From assembly GCF_009650435.1 (NCBI RefSeq), contig NZ_VVIP01000065.1:80946-144945 (forward strand): 64,000 nucleotides of DNA, written 5' to 3'. Made by a program: the position numbers and the translations under genes. The DNA is from Foetidibacter luteolus (GTDB taxonomy: Bacteria > Bacteroidota > Bacteroidia > Chitinophagales > Chitinophagaceae). A model generated the notes under the pieces. The model ran no database searches, was not told the origin of the DNA, and saw only the letters and a list, made by a program, of their open reading frames with translations. Below, piece after piece: positions 9,679 to 18,210 of the stretch (positions within the stretch are counted from its first letter, which is position 1; every line of letters starts with the position of its first letter).

Positions 9679-11000
9679 GGAAAAGATTTCTATTAATCGC
9701 GGTGGTCTTGTGTAACATCATTTTGTGCCAGGGACAAAACAATAATTTATCTGATGAAGATGCCACAGCCCTGCACCGCTCCCAAAAAGCATTAACCGAC
9801 GTGATCATCCACGATATTTTTTCCCCGCCCGTAGCTTCAAGAATTTATGTCTACGCGAATATTGCAGCTTATGAAGTGCTGGTACAGCAGTCTTCTTCCT
9901 ATAAATCACTGCACGGCTTACTGAAAGATATGCCACAAACCCCGGCGCCGGTTAAGCCAGTATCTTCTTCTCTCGCCGCTGTATATGCTTTTATGATAAC
10001 CGGGAAGCGGCTGGTATTTTCAGAGCCACTGCTGGAAGATTCGCTGCAAAACATATTAGCGTATTTTAAAACGAAAGGGCTGAGTGAAACTGTGTACAGT
10101 GCCTCCCTTGCCTATGGACAACAGGTAGCAGATACCATTATGAGCTGGGTAATGAAAGACCAGTACAGGGAAACACGAAAACTGCGCCGCTACCGTTACA
10201 GTAAGCAGGAAGGCAAATGGATACCCACTCCCCCAGGCTATATTGACGCCGTAGAGCCTTACTGGAATAAAATAAGAACGCTGGTAATGGACTCCTGCAA
10301 CCAGTTTCGCCCGGTGGCTGCATTAACATTCAGCAAGGAAAAAGGATCTGATTTTTACAACCAGGCGTACGAAGTATACGAAGCTGGTAATAAACTAACG
10401 GAAGAACAGAAGGCCGTGGCAAATTTCTGGGATTGTAACCCTTTCTTTCTGAATACGGAAGGCCACCTGAATTTTGCTACCAAGAAAATCTCTCCCGGCG
10501 GGCATTGGATGTCCATCGCAGGCATCGTATCCCAAAACGTACATGCCGGTATTATGAAGGCGTCTGCGGCCTACACGTTTACTGCAATCGCTTTGTTCGA
10601 TGGCTTTATCAGTTGCTGGGATGAAAAATACCGCAGCAATGTGATAAGGCCGGAGACTTACATCAACGCGTACATAGATGAATCCTGGCGGCCCATTTTA
10701 CAAACTCCCCCTTTCCCGGAATATACCAGCGGGCATAGTGTGGTATCTACGGCGGCTTCAAAAGCACTTATTTTTCTGTACGGCGATAACATCGCCTTTG
10801 ATGATTATACAGAAGTGGAGTTTGGCCTTCCGTCTAAACATTTCAATTCATTTTCACAGGCTTGTAATGAAGCTGCTATTTCCAGGTTATACGGAGGTAT
10901 TCATTACCGTGCCGCTATAGAAAATGGACAAAAACAAGGCGCACAAATCGGCAATTATATTGTTCAACAAGTTTTACATAAAGCAATCATTCAGCATTAA
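9675..11000 (+). CDS. Vanadium-dependent haloperoxidase / PAP2-superfamily enzyme
   Basis: 441 aa with signal peptide ending LCQG. The three PAP2/vanadate-site motifs occur in order near the C-terminus: KYRSNVIRP (K-x6-RP) near residue 320, PEYTSGHS near 350 and SRLYGGIHYRAA near 403. Both histidines are kept, including the one that binds vanadate in haloperoxidases; the Asp that ends the phosphatase motif (H-x3-D) is Ala here, which favours a haloperoxidase-type or altered site over a classic acid phosphatase. The start codon overlaps the stop of the VCBS gene (ATGA), indicating translational coupling. Likely periplasmic. Halide use cannot be predicted from sequence alone. Confidence 0.88.
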   Translation: MRKRFLLIAVVLCNIILCQGQNNNLSDEDATALHRSQKALTDVIIHDIFSPPVASRIYVYANIAAYEVLVQQSSSYKSLHGLLKDMPQTPAPVKPVSSSLAAVYAFMITGKRLVFSEPLLEDSLQNILAYFKTKGLSETVYSASLAYGQQVADTIMSWVMKDQYRETRKLRRYRYSKQEGKWIPTPPGYIDAVEPYWNKIRTLVMDSCNQFRPVAALTFSKEKGSDFYNQAYEVYEAGNKLTEEQKAVANFWDCNPFFLNTEGHLNFATKKISPGGHWMSIAGIVSQNVHAGIMKASAAYTFTAIALFDGFISCWDEKYRSNVIRPETYINAYIDESWRPILQTPPFPEYTSGHSVVSTAASKALIFLYGDNIAFDDYTEVEFGLPSKHFNSFSQACNEAAISRLYGGIHYRAAIENGQKQGAQIGNYIVQQVLHKAIIQH

Positions 11001-11009
11001 AGCAAACCT

Positions 11010-13505
11010 ATGCGCAAAAACAAATTGTTACTGGCATCATTAGTTTTTACCGGGCTCCACTCCTATGCCCAATCTACCCACCATTTTACAGAAGGGTTGC
11101 TCATCAGTTCCGGCAGCCGCTATGGCCGTGAAGCTATTTATACAGATGTGCTGGCGTGGAAACTGTACAACAACAATATTAGCAAACCAACCGAAGGCGC
11201 TATTCTGGATATTACCGATAAAGGCGACACGCTTTCCTGGCAGCCTATTAAGGCAGACAGTGCTAACCGTTTTCTTACCCGGCGCTGGCAGGCACTTGCC
11301 AGGGGCAATACTTTCGGCAATCCTAACCGGGTTGACAGGGGCACTGGCTATATCTATTTTACCTACAACTCATCCAAAGAACAGCCTGCCATACTGAATG
11401 TAAAAGGCAACAGCGGTATTTACTTCAATGGGGTTCCGCACATGGGCGATCCTTACAGTTCCGGCTACATGTATGTTCCGGTTAAACTAAAAAAGGGGCT
11501 GAATGAATTATATGTGCGTGGTACAAACATTACAGCCGACCTGATTTTTAATGATAAGCCTGTGCTGTTAAGCACAGACGACCTCACCTTACCAACCATT
11601 GTAACCGGCCAGCCGAACAGCAACATGCAAGGGGCTATCGTAGTAATCAACACTTCCGCAAAAGAATTGAAGAACGTGCAGTTTAAAACCAGCCTTGGTG
11701 GTAAGGAATTAACAACAGCAGTGCCGGCGATACCTGCCATGTCAACCAGGAAAGTAAGGTTTGATTTTGATGGCAGCAGCGTTACTGCAAAAGGCTGGAA
11801 TAATTGTTTGGTTACTTTGCTTAACCAGCAAAAGGTTGCCGATACAGCTACCATAAAAATTGAATCTACAGAACCATCAGATAAATACGCTGTTACTTTT
11901 ACCAGCAATATTGACGGCAGCCTCCAGTATTATGCCGTAACACCACAACTGCCTGCCGGTAACAGTTCAGGCAATGCCCTGTTTCTTTCTGTGCATGGCG
12001 CTGGTGTTGAAGCATTAGGCCAGGCAAGGGCTTACCAGTCTAAAGATTGGGGCACACTGGTAGCCGCCACCAATCGCCGCCCCCGTGGTTTTAATTGGGA
12101 GGATTGGGGAAGGCTTGATGCATTGGAAGTACTTTCACTTGCCAAAGCAAAATTTCAGCCGCATCCGCAGCACATCTATCTTACCGGTCACTCTATGGGC
12201 GGTCACGGCACCTGGTTTCTCGGCGCAACTTATCCTGATAAATGGGCAGCCATCGCACCTTGTGCAGGCTATCCTACTTTAAAAGGTTATGGCTCTGCCG
12301 ATGGTGTGATACCCGACAGCAGTAACTCAGTTACAGAACAAATGCTGCTCCGCTCCAGCAACCAGAGCGATGTGCCCAGGCTTGCCACCAATTACAAACA
12401 ACTGGGCGTATATGTATTACACGGCGATGCGGACAGGGTGGTGCCGGTAACCTATGCCCGCCAGATGAGAAAAGCACTGGCTGATTTTCATGGTGATTAC
12501 AGCTACTACGAATACCCCGGCGGCGAACATTGGTTTGGCAATGAAAGCGTTGACTGGAAGTATATTTTCGATTACTTTAAATGGCATAAGCTTGCTGTTG
12601 ATACCGCTGTGAACACCATTGATTTTATGACAGCGAGCCCCGGCATCTCCGCTTCTTACCGCTGGGCAAGCATATTGCAGCAACAACACCCGCTTGAGTA
12701 TAGCCGCATCCAGCTAAAAAGAAACAACAGCGCCAAATCCATAACAGGCTCGGCTGATAATGTAAAGCTGCTTCAGTTTAACCTGAAGGAATTTGGCAGC
12801 AATGCTGCTGTTAAAATTACACTTGACAGCCAGGCATTGCAATACAATACCAACAGCGCAAATGACAGTATTATCCTCAAGAAAGAGAACGACAAATGGA
12901 GCATTGCTGATGCCCCCACACCGCAACAGAAAAACCCAACGCGTTATGGCACTTTTAAAGATGCGTTTAACTACAATATGATTTTTGTGTACGGCACTGC
13001 CGGTACCAAAGAAGAAAACGAATGGAGCTACAACAAAGCTGTTTACGATGCTGAAACCTGGTATTACCGCGGTAACGGCGCCGTTGACATTGTTTCTGAC
13101 AAGGTATTCGTTGCTGGACAGTACAAAGACCGTGGTGTTATCCTGTTCGGCAATGCGGAAACCAATAGTGCATGGCAACAACTGCTGGCAAATTGCCCCA
13201 TACAGGTAAAAAGGAACAGCATTAATGCTGGCGAAAAAACATTTACAGGTGATGACCTGGGTGCATATTTTGTTTGGCCGCTCACCAACTCCGGTTTTAC
13301 CAGCGTAGGGGTTGTTGCCGGCACAGGGTTGAAAGGTATGAATGCTGCCAACGCCAACCAGTATTTTGCAGGCGCAAGCGGTTTTCCCGATTTCATGATT
13401 TACAGCCTGGATATGCTGAAAAAGGGCTCCTCAGAAATTAAGCTGGCAGGCTTTTTTGACAGCGACTGGAAGTTAAGCACCACAGATATGGCTGAAGGAA
13501 AGTAA
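11010..13505 (+). CDS. Secreted alpha/beta hydrolase, prolyl-oligopeptidase/esterase type
   Basis: 831 aa, signal peptide ending HSYAQ. The N-terminal half (about 25-300) is beta-rich and contains a sugar-binding-like segment (GNSGIYFNGVPHMGDPYSSG). The catalytic domain shows the nucleophile elbow GHSMGGHGTW (Ser near 395), an acid in HGDADRVVPV (near 472) and the His in GGEHWFG (near 506). A further ~300-residue C-terminal region with no family I recognise follows. Such proteins act as secreted esterases or peptidases. It begins 9 nt after the haloperoxidase gene and ends the operon with a terminator 22 nt later. The substrate is unknown; esterified or peptide products of the upstream oxidases are conceivable. 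Confidence 0.85.
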   Translation: MRKNKLLLASLVFTGLHSYAQSTHHFTEGLLISSGSRYGREAIYTDVLAWKLYNNNISKPTEGAILDITDKGDTLSWQPIKADSANRFLTRRWQALARGNTFGNPNRVDRGTGYIYFTYNSSKEQPAILNVKGNSGIYFNGVPHMGDPYSSGYMYVPVKLKKGLNELYVRGTNITADLIFNDKPVLLSTDDLTLPTIVTGQPNSNMQGAIVVINTSAKELKNVQFKTSLGGKELTTAVPAIPAMSTRKVRFDFDGSSVTAKGWNNCLVTLLNQQKVADTATIKIESTEPSDKYAVTFTSNIDGSLQYYAVTPQLPAGNSSGNALFLSVHGAGVEALGQARAYQSKDWGTLVAATNRRPRGFNWEDWGRLDALEVLSLAKAKFQPHPQHIYLTGHSMGGHGTWFLGATYPDKWAAIAPCAGYPTLKGYGSADGVIPDSSNSVTEQMLLRSSNQSDVPRLATNYKQLGVYVLHGDADRVVPVTYARQMRKALADFHGDYSYYEYPGGEHWFGNESVDWKYIFDYFKWHKLAVDTAVNTIDFMTASPGISASYRWASILQQQHPLEYSRIQLKRNNSAKSITGSADNVKLLQFNLKEFGSNAAVKITLDSQALQYNTNSANDSIILKKENDKWSIADAPTPQQKNPTRYGTFKDAFNYNMIFVYGTAGTKEENEWSYNKAVYDAETWYYRGNGAVDIVSDKVFVAGQYKDRGVILFGNAETNSAWQQLLANCPIQVKRNSINAGEKTFTGDDLGAYFVWPLTNSGFTSVGVVAGTGLKGMNAANANQYFAGASGFPDFMIYSLDMLKKGSSEIKLAGFFDSDWKLSTTDMAEGK

Positions 13506-13526
13506 CCAGCAATTTGTTTTTTATCA

Positions 13527-13561
13527 ACGGATGTCATTTTAAAAATGGCATCCGTTTTTTA
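13527..13561 (+). terminator. Rho-independent terminator closing the oxidative operon
   Basis: Arms ACGGATGTCAT and ATGGCATCCGT (one T-G wobble) around a TTTAAAA loop, followed directly by six T. It lies 22 nt after the hydrolase stop codon. Confidence 0.9.
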
Positions 13562-13574
13562 TTGGCTTTATTTG

Positions 13575-13660
13575 GATACCAGCGTCCGGTATTTCATGGC
13601 GACCTGGTTGCGTCGCAATCCTTTCATCTGCATAGCAATGGGCAACAACTTATCCGGGAG
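13575..13660 (+). repeat. Partial copy of the GATACCAGC repeat family
   Basis: It starts GATACCAGCG and keeps the core TTGCGTCGCAATCCTTTCATC found at about ten other intergenic places in this window. The distal hairpin seen in full copies (for example 29268-29386) is degraded. Confidence 0.75.
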
Positions 13661-13715
13661 CAGAACTGGCCCCTGTAACCAACACCATAGAATACTGTAG
13701 ATACACAATGTTTGT

Positions 13716-13943
13716 TTATCTACCTATCACCCCATTATGCTCAACGGCAATAACCGGAATGCTGGATGTATAAGAGAGCAATTTTCGTGTTACCCTGTTC
13801 CACCAGCCTGGCAAAAAAGAAATCTTTGATAGGGTTGATCATGATAAGGTCTGCATTTATTTTCTTCGAGAAATCCAGTGTTGCTTTTGCAAGGTTTTTC
13901 CCTCACGTAATTCCACCTTGCTAACCTGCATATCGCCCGGGGT
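13716..13943 (-). pseudogene. Remnant of a universal stress protein (UspA-like) C-terminus, frameshifted
   Basis: Reading the minus strand in three successive frames gives DMQVSKVELREGK, then KNLAKATLDFSKKINADL with IMINPIKDFFFARL following, then KLLSYTSSIPVIAVEHNG and a stop at 13716-13718. Joined, this resembles the last third of Bacteroidota universal stress proteins (a K-x-D/N-A-D-L-I-M-x-N-P stretch and a final I-P-V-I-x-V strand). Each join needs a single-base slip, the first in an A run. Upstream of it the frame is stopped and runs into an interspersed repeat. The assignment rests on motif memory, not a search. Confidence 0.55.
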
Positions 13944-13989
13944 TGCAATGGGCTATAAACCCTGTCTGCGAAAACCGCAGCAGGCTGCA

Positions 13990-14100
13990 CCTTAGGGTGA
14001 GGGATTGAAGCGGTTACCCCGCTGAAGGCTTTGTGCCGGGCTTTGTGGCGGAGTAATAGCGGAAAGCCCGCCCCCTTGCGCAGCTTGGGGGCACCCCCTG
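13990..14100 (+). repeat. Short copy of the GGGTGAGGGATTG interspersed hairpin element
   Basis: It begins GGGTGAGGGATTGAAGCGG, carries the hairpin GGCTTTGTGGC...GGAAAGCC, and ends CTTGCGCAGCTTGGGGGCAC plus CCCC. Eight copies lie in this window, all intergenic, in both orientations: 13990, 29857, 34603, 36810, 39335, 51393, 61541 and 63831. Confidence 0.9.
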
Positions 14101-14212
14101 ATAAATTATAACTACACAATACATCCCCTGGGATAACAAAGTTAGCAGGTAAAGTAGGTTCTGTTTTTTAGGATGGGCCAGCCACGGCTGTTGTATTGGA
14201 TGGGGCCCGAAA

Positions 14213-14237
14213 CAAAAAAGTCTGGCAAGCCAGACTT
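14213..14237 (-). terminator. Terminator of the RRM protein gene
   Basis: On the minus strand AAGTCTGGC and GCCAGACTT pair around a two-base loop and are followed by six T. It lies 30 nt after the stop codon of the RNA-binding protein. Confidence 0.88.
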
Positions 14238-14266
14238 TACAATATTTTGTATGGAAAAGTGATGAA

Positions 14267-14677
14267 TTAGTACCTGTTGTATCCACCGCCGCCTTCGCCA
14301 CGGTTACGGTTGTAGCCGCCACCACCGCCACCGCGGTTGTAACCACCACCTCCGCCGCCACCACGGTTGTAGCCACCGCCACCTCCGCCGCCGAAGCTTT
14401 TCTTCTTGAAGCCGCCGCCACCGCCATTGTCTTGCTTAGGCGCAGATTCGTTTACAACGATTTTGCGGCCTGAAATTTCGGTTTCGTGCAGTTCACTAAT
14501 TGCCTGTTTAGCAGCGGTATCATCCCCCATTTCAACAAAACCAAAGCCTTTGCTGCGGTTGTTATTGAATTTGTCGGTAATGATTTTTGCGGAAACAACT
14601 TCTCCGTAAGGGGAGAATAAATTGTACAAATCATCACTGGTCATGTTCCAGTTCAGGTTTCCAACGTAAATGTTCAT
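14267..14677 (-). CDS. Glycine-rich RRM RNA-binding protein
   Basis: 136 aa. A single RNA-recognition motif has RNP2 IYVGNL at residues 3-8 and RNP1 KGFGFVEM at 43-50, both with the aromatic residues that stack on RNA. From about residue 85 the tail is repetitive, with GGGGGGYNRG units ending YNRY, as in glycine-rich cold-inducible RNA-binding proteins of cyanobacteria and Bacteroidota. Such proteins bind single-stranded RNA and are often cold induced. The 230-nt space upstream contains an AT-rich leader of about 110 nt before an ACTTATTTTGT sequence that may be a weak -7 box, consistent with post-transcriptional control, but that is inference. Confidence 0.95.
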   Translation of the reverse strand: MNIYVGNLNWNMTSDDLYNLFSPYGEVVSAKIITDKFNNNRSKGFGFVEMGDDTAAKQAISELHETEISGRKIVVNESAPKQDNGGGGGFKKKSFGGGGGGGYNRGGGGGGGYNRGGGGGGYNRNRGEGGGGYNRY

Positions 14678-14908
14678 GTCAAAAGATTAAATAAACAATA
14701 AGAACCTATAGAAAACCAGTAACCAAAAAACCATAAACATTTACGCTTAAACGTTAAGGAAAAATGGAAGAACTGCCTCTTAGGAAGAACAAAATAAGTA
14801 AAATTCTGTAATTGCGTAGAATTATTTTTATTTTATGTACAGTAGCTTAAACACGTAAAAGCAGGGTTTTACAATTAGCCTGCCTGCAAAAGCTGTTACA
14901 ACTACGAT

Positions 14909-15709
14909 TTACATATCGCTTAATATTTTACGGTAGCTGGTAACTATGCCTTTTATGAGGGAGGAACTAAAACCCTGGTGCTCCATCTCGTTAAGCCCGG
15001 CGATGGTGCAGCCTTTGGGCGTGGTTACTTTGTCAATCTCCTGCTCCGGGTGGGTATGTTTGGTAAGCAATAACTCCGCAGCGCCTTTTACCGTTTGCGC
15101 GGCAATTAAAGAAGCTGTGGCAGCATCGAAACCTATTTCAATACCACCTTGTATGTTAGCACGGATGTAACGCATGGCATAGGCAGTACCACAGGCACCG
15201 AGAACGGTGGCTGCATCCATCAGTTTTTCTTCTATAAAAACGGTTTTACCCAACTGGTTAAAGGCGTCGGCAACATATTGGGTTTGCTCTTCACTGGCTT
15301 TGTATTTGCAAATGCAGGTAATACTTTGCTGTATGGCAATTGCGGTGTTGGGCATGGCACGAAACAAAGTAAAGTTGTCACCAATTACACTTTGAATGTC
15401 TTTTATCCAGATGCCTGTAATAACGCTGATAAGGGCATGGCGCTGCGCATCAAGATGGGGCAACAGGTTTTCCAGGATATCTTTTACCTGGAAAGGTTTT
15501 ACTGCGAGTATAACCCAGTCGGCGAATTTTACCGCCTCCGTATTATCGTTGCTGATAAGGACGCCTTTTTCTTCCAGCGGCTTAAGCGTGGCAATATTTC
15601 TTTTGGTAATAATGATGTGCTGGGGTAATACAAACCCGCTGTTAATTAACCCTTCCGCTATGGCAGTTCCTAAGTTTCCACCGCCGATGATGGCTATTTT
15701 TTTTGACAT
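14909..15709 (-). CDS. proC: Pyrroline-5-carboxylate reductase
   Basis: 266 aa from the Met at 15709; an in-frame Met exists 18 codons further upstream, but the dinucleotide fold IAIIGGGNLGTAIAEGL begins straight after MSKK, so the inner start is preferred. It reduces 1-pyrroline-5-carboxylate to proline with NAD(P)H. Family marks seen: the Rossmann motif, MPNTAIAIQQS around residue 115, GACGTAYAM, and the C-terminal signature TPKGCTIAGLNEME (canonical SPGGTT-AGL, here with TPKGC). Length is typical. It is 73 nt downstream of the Doc toxin gene and in the same direction. Confidence 0.95.
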   Translation of the reverse strand: MSKKIAIIGGGNLGTAIAEGLINSGFVLPQHIIITKRNIATLKPLEEKGVLISNDNTEAVKFADWVILAVKPFQVKDILENLLPHLDAQRHALISVITGIWIKDIQSVIGDNFTLFRAMPNTAIAIQQSITCICKYKASEEQTQYVADAFNQLGKTVFIEEKLMDAATVLGACGTAYAMRYIRANIQGGIEIGFDAATASLIAAQTVKGAAELLLTKHTHPEQEIDKVTTPKGCTIAGLNEMEHQGFSSSLIKGIVTSYRKILSDM

Positions 15710-15782
15710 TATGTGCTGGTATTCTGATGAAATCAAATTATTGTTGAGTGAAGATTTAACCACTCAACAATCTCTTCAAACT

Positions 15783-16109
15783 TTAATTCTCCCATAGATA
15801 TCCGATGAGGAAATCGTAAATAACATCAGTTTCTTCATTAATTGTATAGTTACTGTTTTCGAGTAATGCTTCACAAAGAAGAAAGGCGGTTCTTTTATTT
15901 CCGTCAATAAATGGGTGATTGAGGATGACACTTTCCGCTATTGCCGCTGCTTTTTCAAAGCAGCCGGGGTATAAATCTTCACCGCCAAAAGTTTGCCATG
16001 GACGGTGCAAAGCGGCATCAAGCAAGCCATAATCTCTTATTCCCCTGGAGCCGCCGTAAAGTTCAATTGCTTTGTCATGGTACAGGATTACATCTTCAAG
16101 ACTAAACAT
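15783..16109 (-). CDS. doc: Doc/Fic-family death-on-curing toxin
   Basis: 108 aa. The Fic active-site motif HPFIDGNKRTAF lies at residues 65-76 (His65 and Arg73 intact), and the N-terminal LYGGSRGIRDYGLLDAAL matches the Doc subgroup. Doc of phage P1 phosphorylates elongation factor Tu and stops translation; it is held in check by a small antitoxin encoded just upstream. Here the upstream gene's TGA overlaps this ATG by one base (TGATG), the usual toxin-antitoxin coupling. Length matches Doc rather than long Fic AMPylators. No inhibitory helix motif is seen in the toxin itself. Confidence 0.92.
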   Translation of the reverse strand: MFSLEDVILYHDKAIELYGGSRGIRDYGLLDAALHRPWQTFGGEDLYPGCFEKAAAIAESVILNHPFIDGNKRTAFLLCEALLENSNYTINEETDVIYDFLIGYLWEN

Positions 16110-16297
16110 CAGGCAAGCTTTTTCATTAACTCATCATATTTTTCAAAAATTCCTGGCGCAAATTTGCCAAGGTCAAGCTTTTTATTTTCAGCGTTTTCAA
16201 TGGCATCAACAATCTTAGGAAATGCTTTTTCAAAAACATCATCGGAAAGTGTATCCACTTTCAGTTTTATCATTTCTTTCATTTCAGCTACACTCAT
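16109..16297 (-). CDS. Putative antitoxin paired with Doc
   Basis: 62 aa, MSVAEMKEMIKLKVDTLSDD followed by a charged helical stretch and GKFAPGIFEKYDELMKKLA. I do not recognise a clear Phd/AbrB DNA-binding domain; the call rests on its position, size, acidic/basic helical composition and one-base stop/start overlap with the Doc gene. It starts 19 nt after the hldD stop codon, so the module may be transcribed from the hldD promoter. Confidence 0.75.
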   Translation of the reverse strand: MSVAEMKEMIKLKVDTLSDDVFEKAFPKIVDAIENAENKKLDLGKFAPGIFEKYDELMKKLA

Positions 16298-16316
16298 ACT
16301 TCAAATTTTTCCAAAT

Positions 16317-17360
16317 TTACCAAATTTTTCCTCCGCCCAGGTAGTTGCGTACATAGTCGTCAACACCTTCTTCCAGTGAATAGAATGGCTCTTCATAACC
16401 GGCCTCTTTTAGCTTATGCATGTTAGCCTCAGTAAAGTATTGGTATTTGTCGCGGATATCCTCCGGCATGTCAATGTATTCAATGCGTGGCTGCAGGTCA
16501 AGGCCATGAAAAGTTGCCTTTACCAGGTCGTTAAAGCTTCTGGCTGAACCCGTACCCAGGTTATAAATGCCGCATGGCAATGCCCGGGTATAAGATGTAA
16601 AAATGCCGGCGCCAGTAGGATGCTTTTTTTCTGTTTCTTTCTCGCTTTCCAGCATCATCCAGTAAACTATTTTTACTACATCCTTTACGTAAATAAAATC
16701 ACGTAACTGCTCCCCATCTTTGAATTCTTTCTTATGGCTTCTGAATAATTTCACAAAACCATCTTTTTTAATCTGGTTGACGGAATGAAATATCACACTG
16801 GCCATACGCCCCTTGTGGTATTCATTGGGCCCATATACGTTAAAGAATTTAAGGCCGGCCCAGTAGGGCGGCGTATAAACCTGGTGCAACGCAATTTTGT
16901 CAAACTCGTTTTTGCTAACGCCATAGGGATTTAGCGGGTGCAGCTTGTCAACAATGTTATGGTCATCATCATAGCCCAATTCACCGGCGCCATAGGTTGC
17001 TGCTGATGATGCATAAATTAAAGGCACCTGCCTGGCGGTACAATACCTCCAAAGGCTTTTTGAATATTCTACATTCAGCTCTTCGTGTATGGCATAATTA
17101 AATTCTGTAGTATCGGTTCTTGCACCCATGTGAATTACGTAATCCACTTTCGGGTCATTTGCCTCCAGCCAGTCGAACAGGTTGTAGCGTTCTACAATCT
17201 GCGAGAATTTTTTGCTTTCCCAGTTAACACGTTTGGATTCTTCACCAAAATCATCTACTAATATCAAATTTTCAAAACCTTTCTCATTCAGGTATTGCAC
17301 CATGCAGCTACCGATAAAGCCGGCTGCGCCAGTTACAATAATGGAAGATGTATTGTTCAT
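16317..17360 (-). CDS. hldD: ADP-L-glycero-D-manno-heptose-6-epimerase
   Basis: 347 aa. Extended short-chain dehydrogenase with TGAAGFIGS at 10-18 for NADP, SSAATYG around 118-124 and the catalytic YGVSK (Tyr146, Lys150). GEQLRDFIYVKDV and KFFNVYGPNEYHKGRMASV are specific to the heptose epimerase (RfaD/WaaD) group. It converts ADP-D-glycero-D-manno-heptose to the L-glycero form for the lipopolysaccharide inner core, in the cytoplasm. The stop of the PIN-domain gene lies 1 nt upstream and an antitoxin gene begins 19 nt downstream, so this core LPS gene is embedded between two toxin-antitoxin modules. Confidence 0.95.
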   Translation of the reverse strand: MNNTSSIIVTGAAGFIGSCMVQYLNEKGFENLILVDDFGEESKRVNWESKKFSQIVERYNLFDWLEANDPKVDYVIHMGARTDTTEFNYAIHEELNVEYSKSLWRYCTARQVPLIYASSAATYGAGELGYDDDHNIVDKLHPLNPYGVSKNEFDKIALHQVYTPPYWAGLKFFNVYGPNEYHKGRMASVIFHSVNQIKKDGFVKLFRSHKKEFKDGEQLRDFIYVKDVVKIVYWMMLESEKETEKKHPTGAGIFTSYTRALPCGIYNLGTGSARSFNDLVKATFHGLDLQPRIEYIDMPEDIRDKYQYFTEANMHKLKEAGYEEPFYSLEEGVDDYVRNYLGGGKIW

Positions 17361-17361
17361 G

Positions 17362-17811
17362 TTATAAAGTTATGATTTCAAAACCCTCGTTAAGGGCAAA
17401 GGAAAAATCAGACGGGTTATTGGTGAAAATAGATTTGATGTTATTAGCTGCCGCTACTGCAACAATATTGGCATCGTGGATTTTTTTTGCTTTTAGCTGG
17501 TAACGATACACGTAATCCGACAATAACTGAACACTTTGGCCAGAAGGGTAATAAAGTGGGAATTGACTCTTAATATAATCAACATCGGCCTGAAGTTGGT
17601 TGTAATCAACCTTATTGTAAATCTTCTGAAGATTGGACTGTGTTACCAGGAACTCTCTTAAAATCTGTTCTGTAACACAAACTGAACAGCCATTTTCCAT
17701 CAAATCCCTAATCCGTTCAATTGCTTTATCAGTATATCCAGGCGTATTGTTACGCAGATAAGAAACAATATTGGTATCAATAACAATTGCTTTATCTGCC
17801 ATCATCGCCAT
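17362..17811 (-). CDS. PIN-domain ribonuclease toxin (VapC-like)
   Basis: 149 aa (Met1 17811, or Met4 at 17802). PIN-domain acidic residues are present: Asp12 in VIDTN, a Glu at 48, Asp113 in IHDANIVAVAA, and N131/D135 in IFTNNPSDF. VapC-type toxins cleave tRNA or rRNA and are neutralised by the protein encoded upstream, whose 3' end overlaps this gene by 11-20 nt. The spacing pattern and the antitoxin-toxin order support a toxin-antitoxin module. The toxin stop is 1 nt before hldD. Confidence 0.88.
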   Translation of the reverse strand: MAMMADKAIVIDTNIVSYLRNNTPGYTDKAIERIRDLMENGCSVCVTEQILREFLVTQSNLQKIYNKVDYNQLQADVDYIKSQFPLYYPSGQSVQLLSDYVYRYQLKAKKIHDANIVAVAAANNIKSIFTNNPSDFSFALNEGFEIITL

Positions 17812-18025
17812 ACATATCTTCTCTTCTGAATGTTGGTGCGGAGTCCAGTTTTAAACCGGTCTTATGCCATTCTTCCAAGCTTTTTAAAAAAACATCTTTT
17901 TTTTCAACCTCAGTTTCTATTTCAAGCTTCACTTCATACTCTCCCTTTGGAAGGTTGGCAGGCAAATCAATACTGACTTGCTGATTATCTTCTACAATCT
18001 TTATTTTCTTGTTTATCGTAATCAT
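17792..18025 (-). CDS. Putative antitoxin paired with PIN toxin
   Basis: 77 aa, MITINKKIKIVEDNQQVSID then LPANLPKGEYEVKLEIE, a linker and EEWHKTGLKLDSAPTFRRED. The N-terminal half looks like a short beta-barrel of AbrB/DUF2281-like type and the C-terminal half like the toxin-wrapping tail of VapB partners. No firm family call is possible. Its 3' end overlaps the PIN gene. First gene of the 18.0-14.9 kb run of minus-strand genes. Confidence 0.75.
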   Translation of the reverse strand: MITINKKIKIVEDNQQVSIDLPANLPKGEYEVKLEIETEVEKKDVFLKSLEEWHKTGLKLDSAPTFRREDMYGDDGR

Positions 18026-18135
18026 AAAGCCCTTTTTCCAAAGTTACCAAGATTTTTTGCAAGTAATTGGTTTCACGCGAAGGATCAGAAACGCCAAATA
18101 AAAGCTGTTTCATGTTGCCGCGTAGCGAACAAGGC

Positions 18136-18155
18136 GTACAAGTGAGTGACACAAC
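18136..18155. repeat. 20-bp motif shared with 58046-58065
   Basis: GTACAAGTGAGTGACACAAC occurs here, in the 185-nt gap between the antitoxin gene and purL, and again exactly at 58046-58065; the bases around it are similar too (CGAATGCTCA-TAGTA here, CCAAAGCCTCATAGCA there). It is adjacent to the small hairpin CCCCGGACGTCCGGG at 18170-18184. No gene is seen in the gap. Confidence 0.7.
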
Positions 18156-18210
18156 GAATGCTCAATAGTAGCCCCGGACGTCCGGGATAGCTAATTACCA
18201 AAACACAGCT

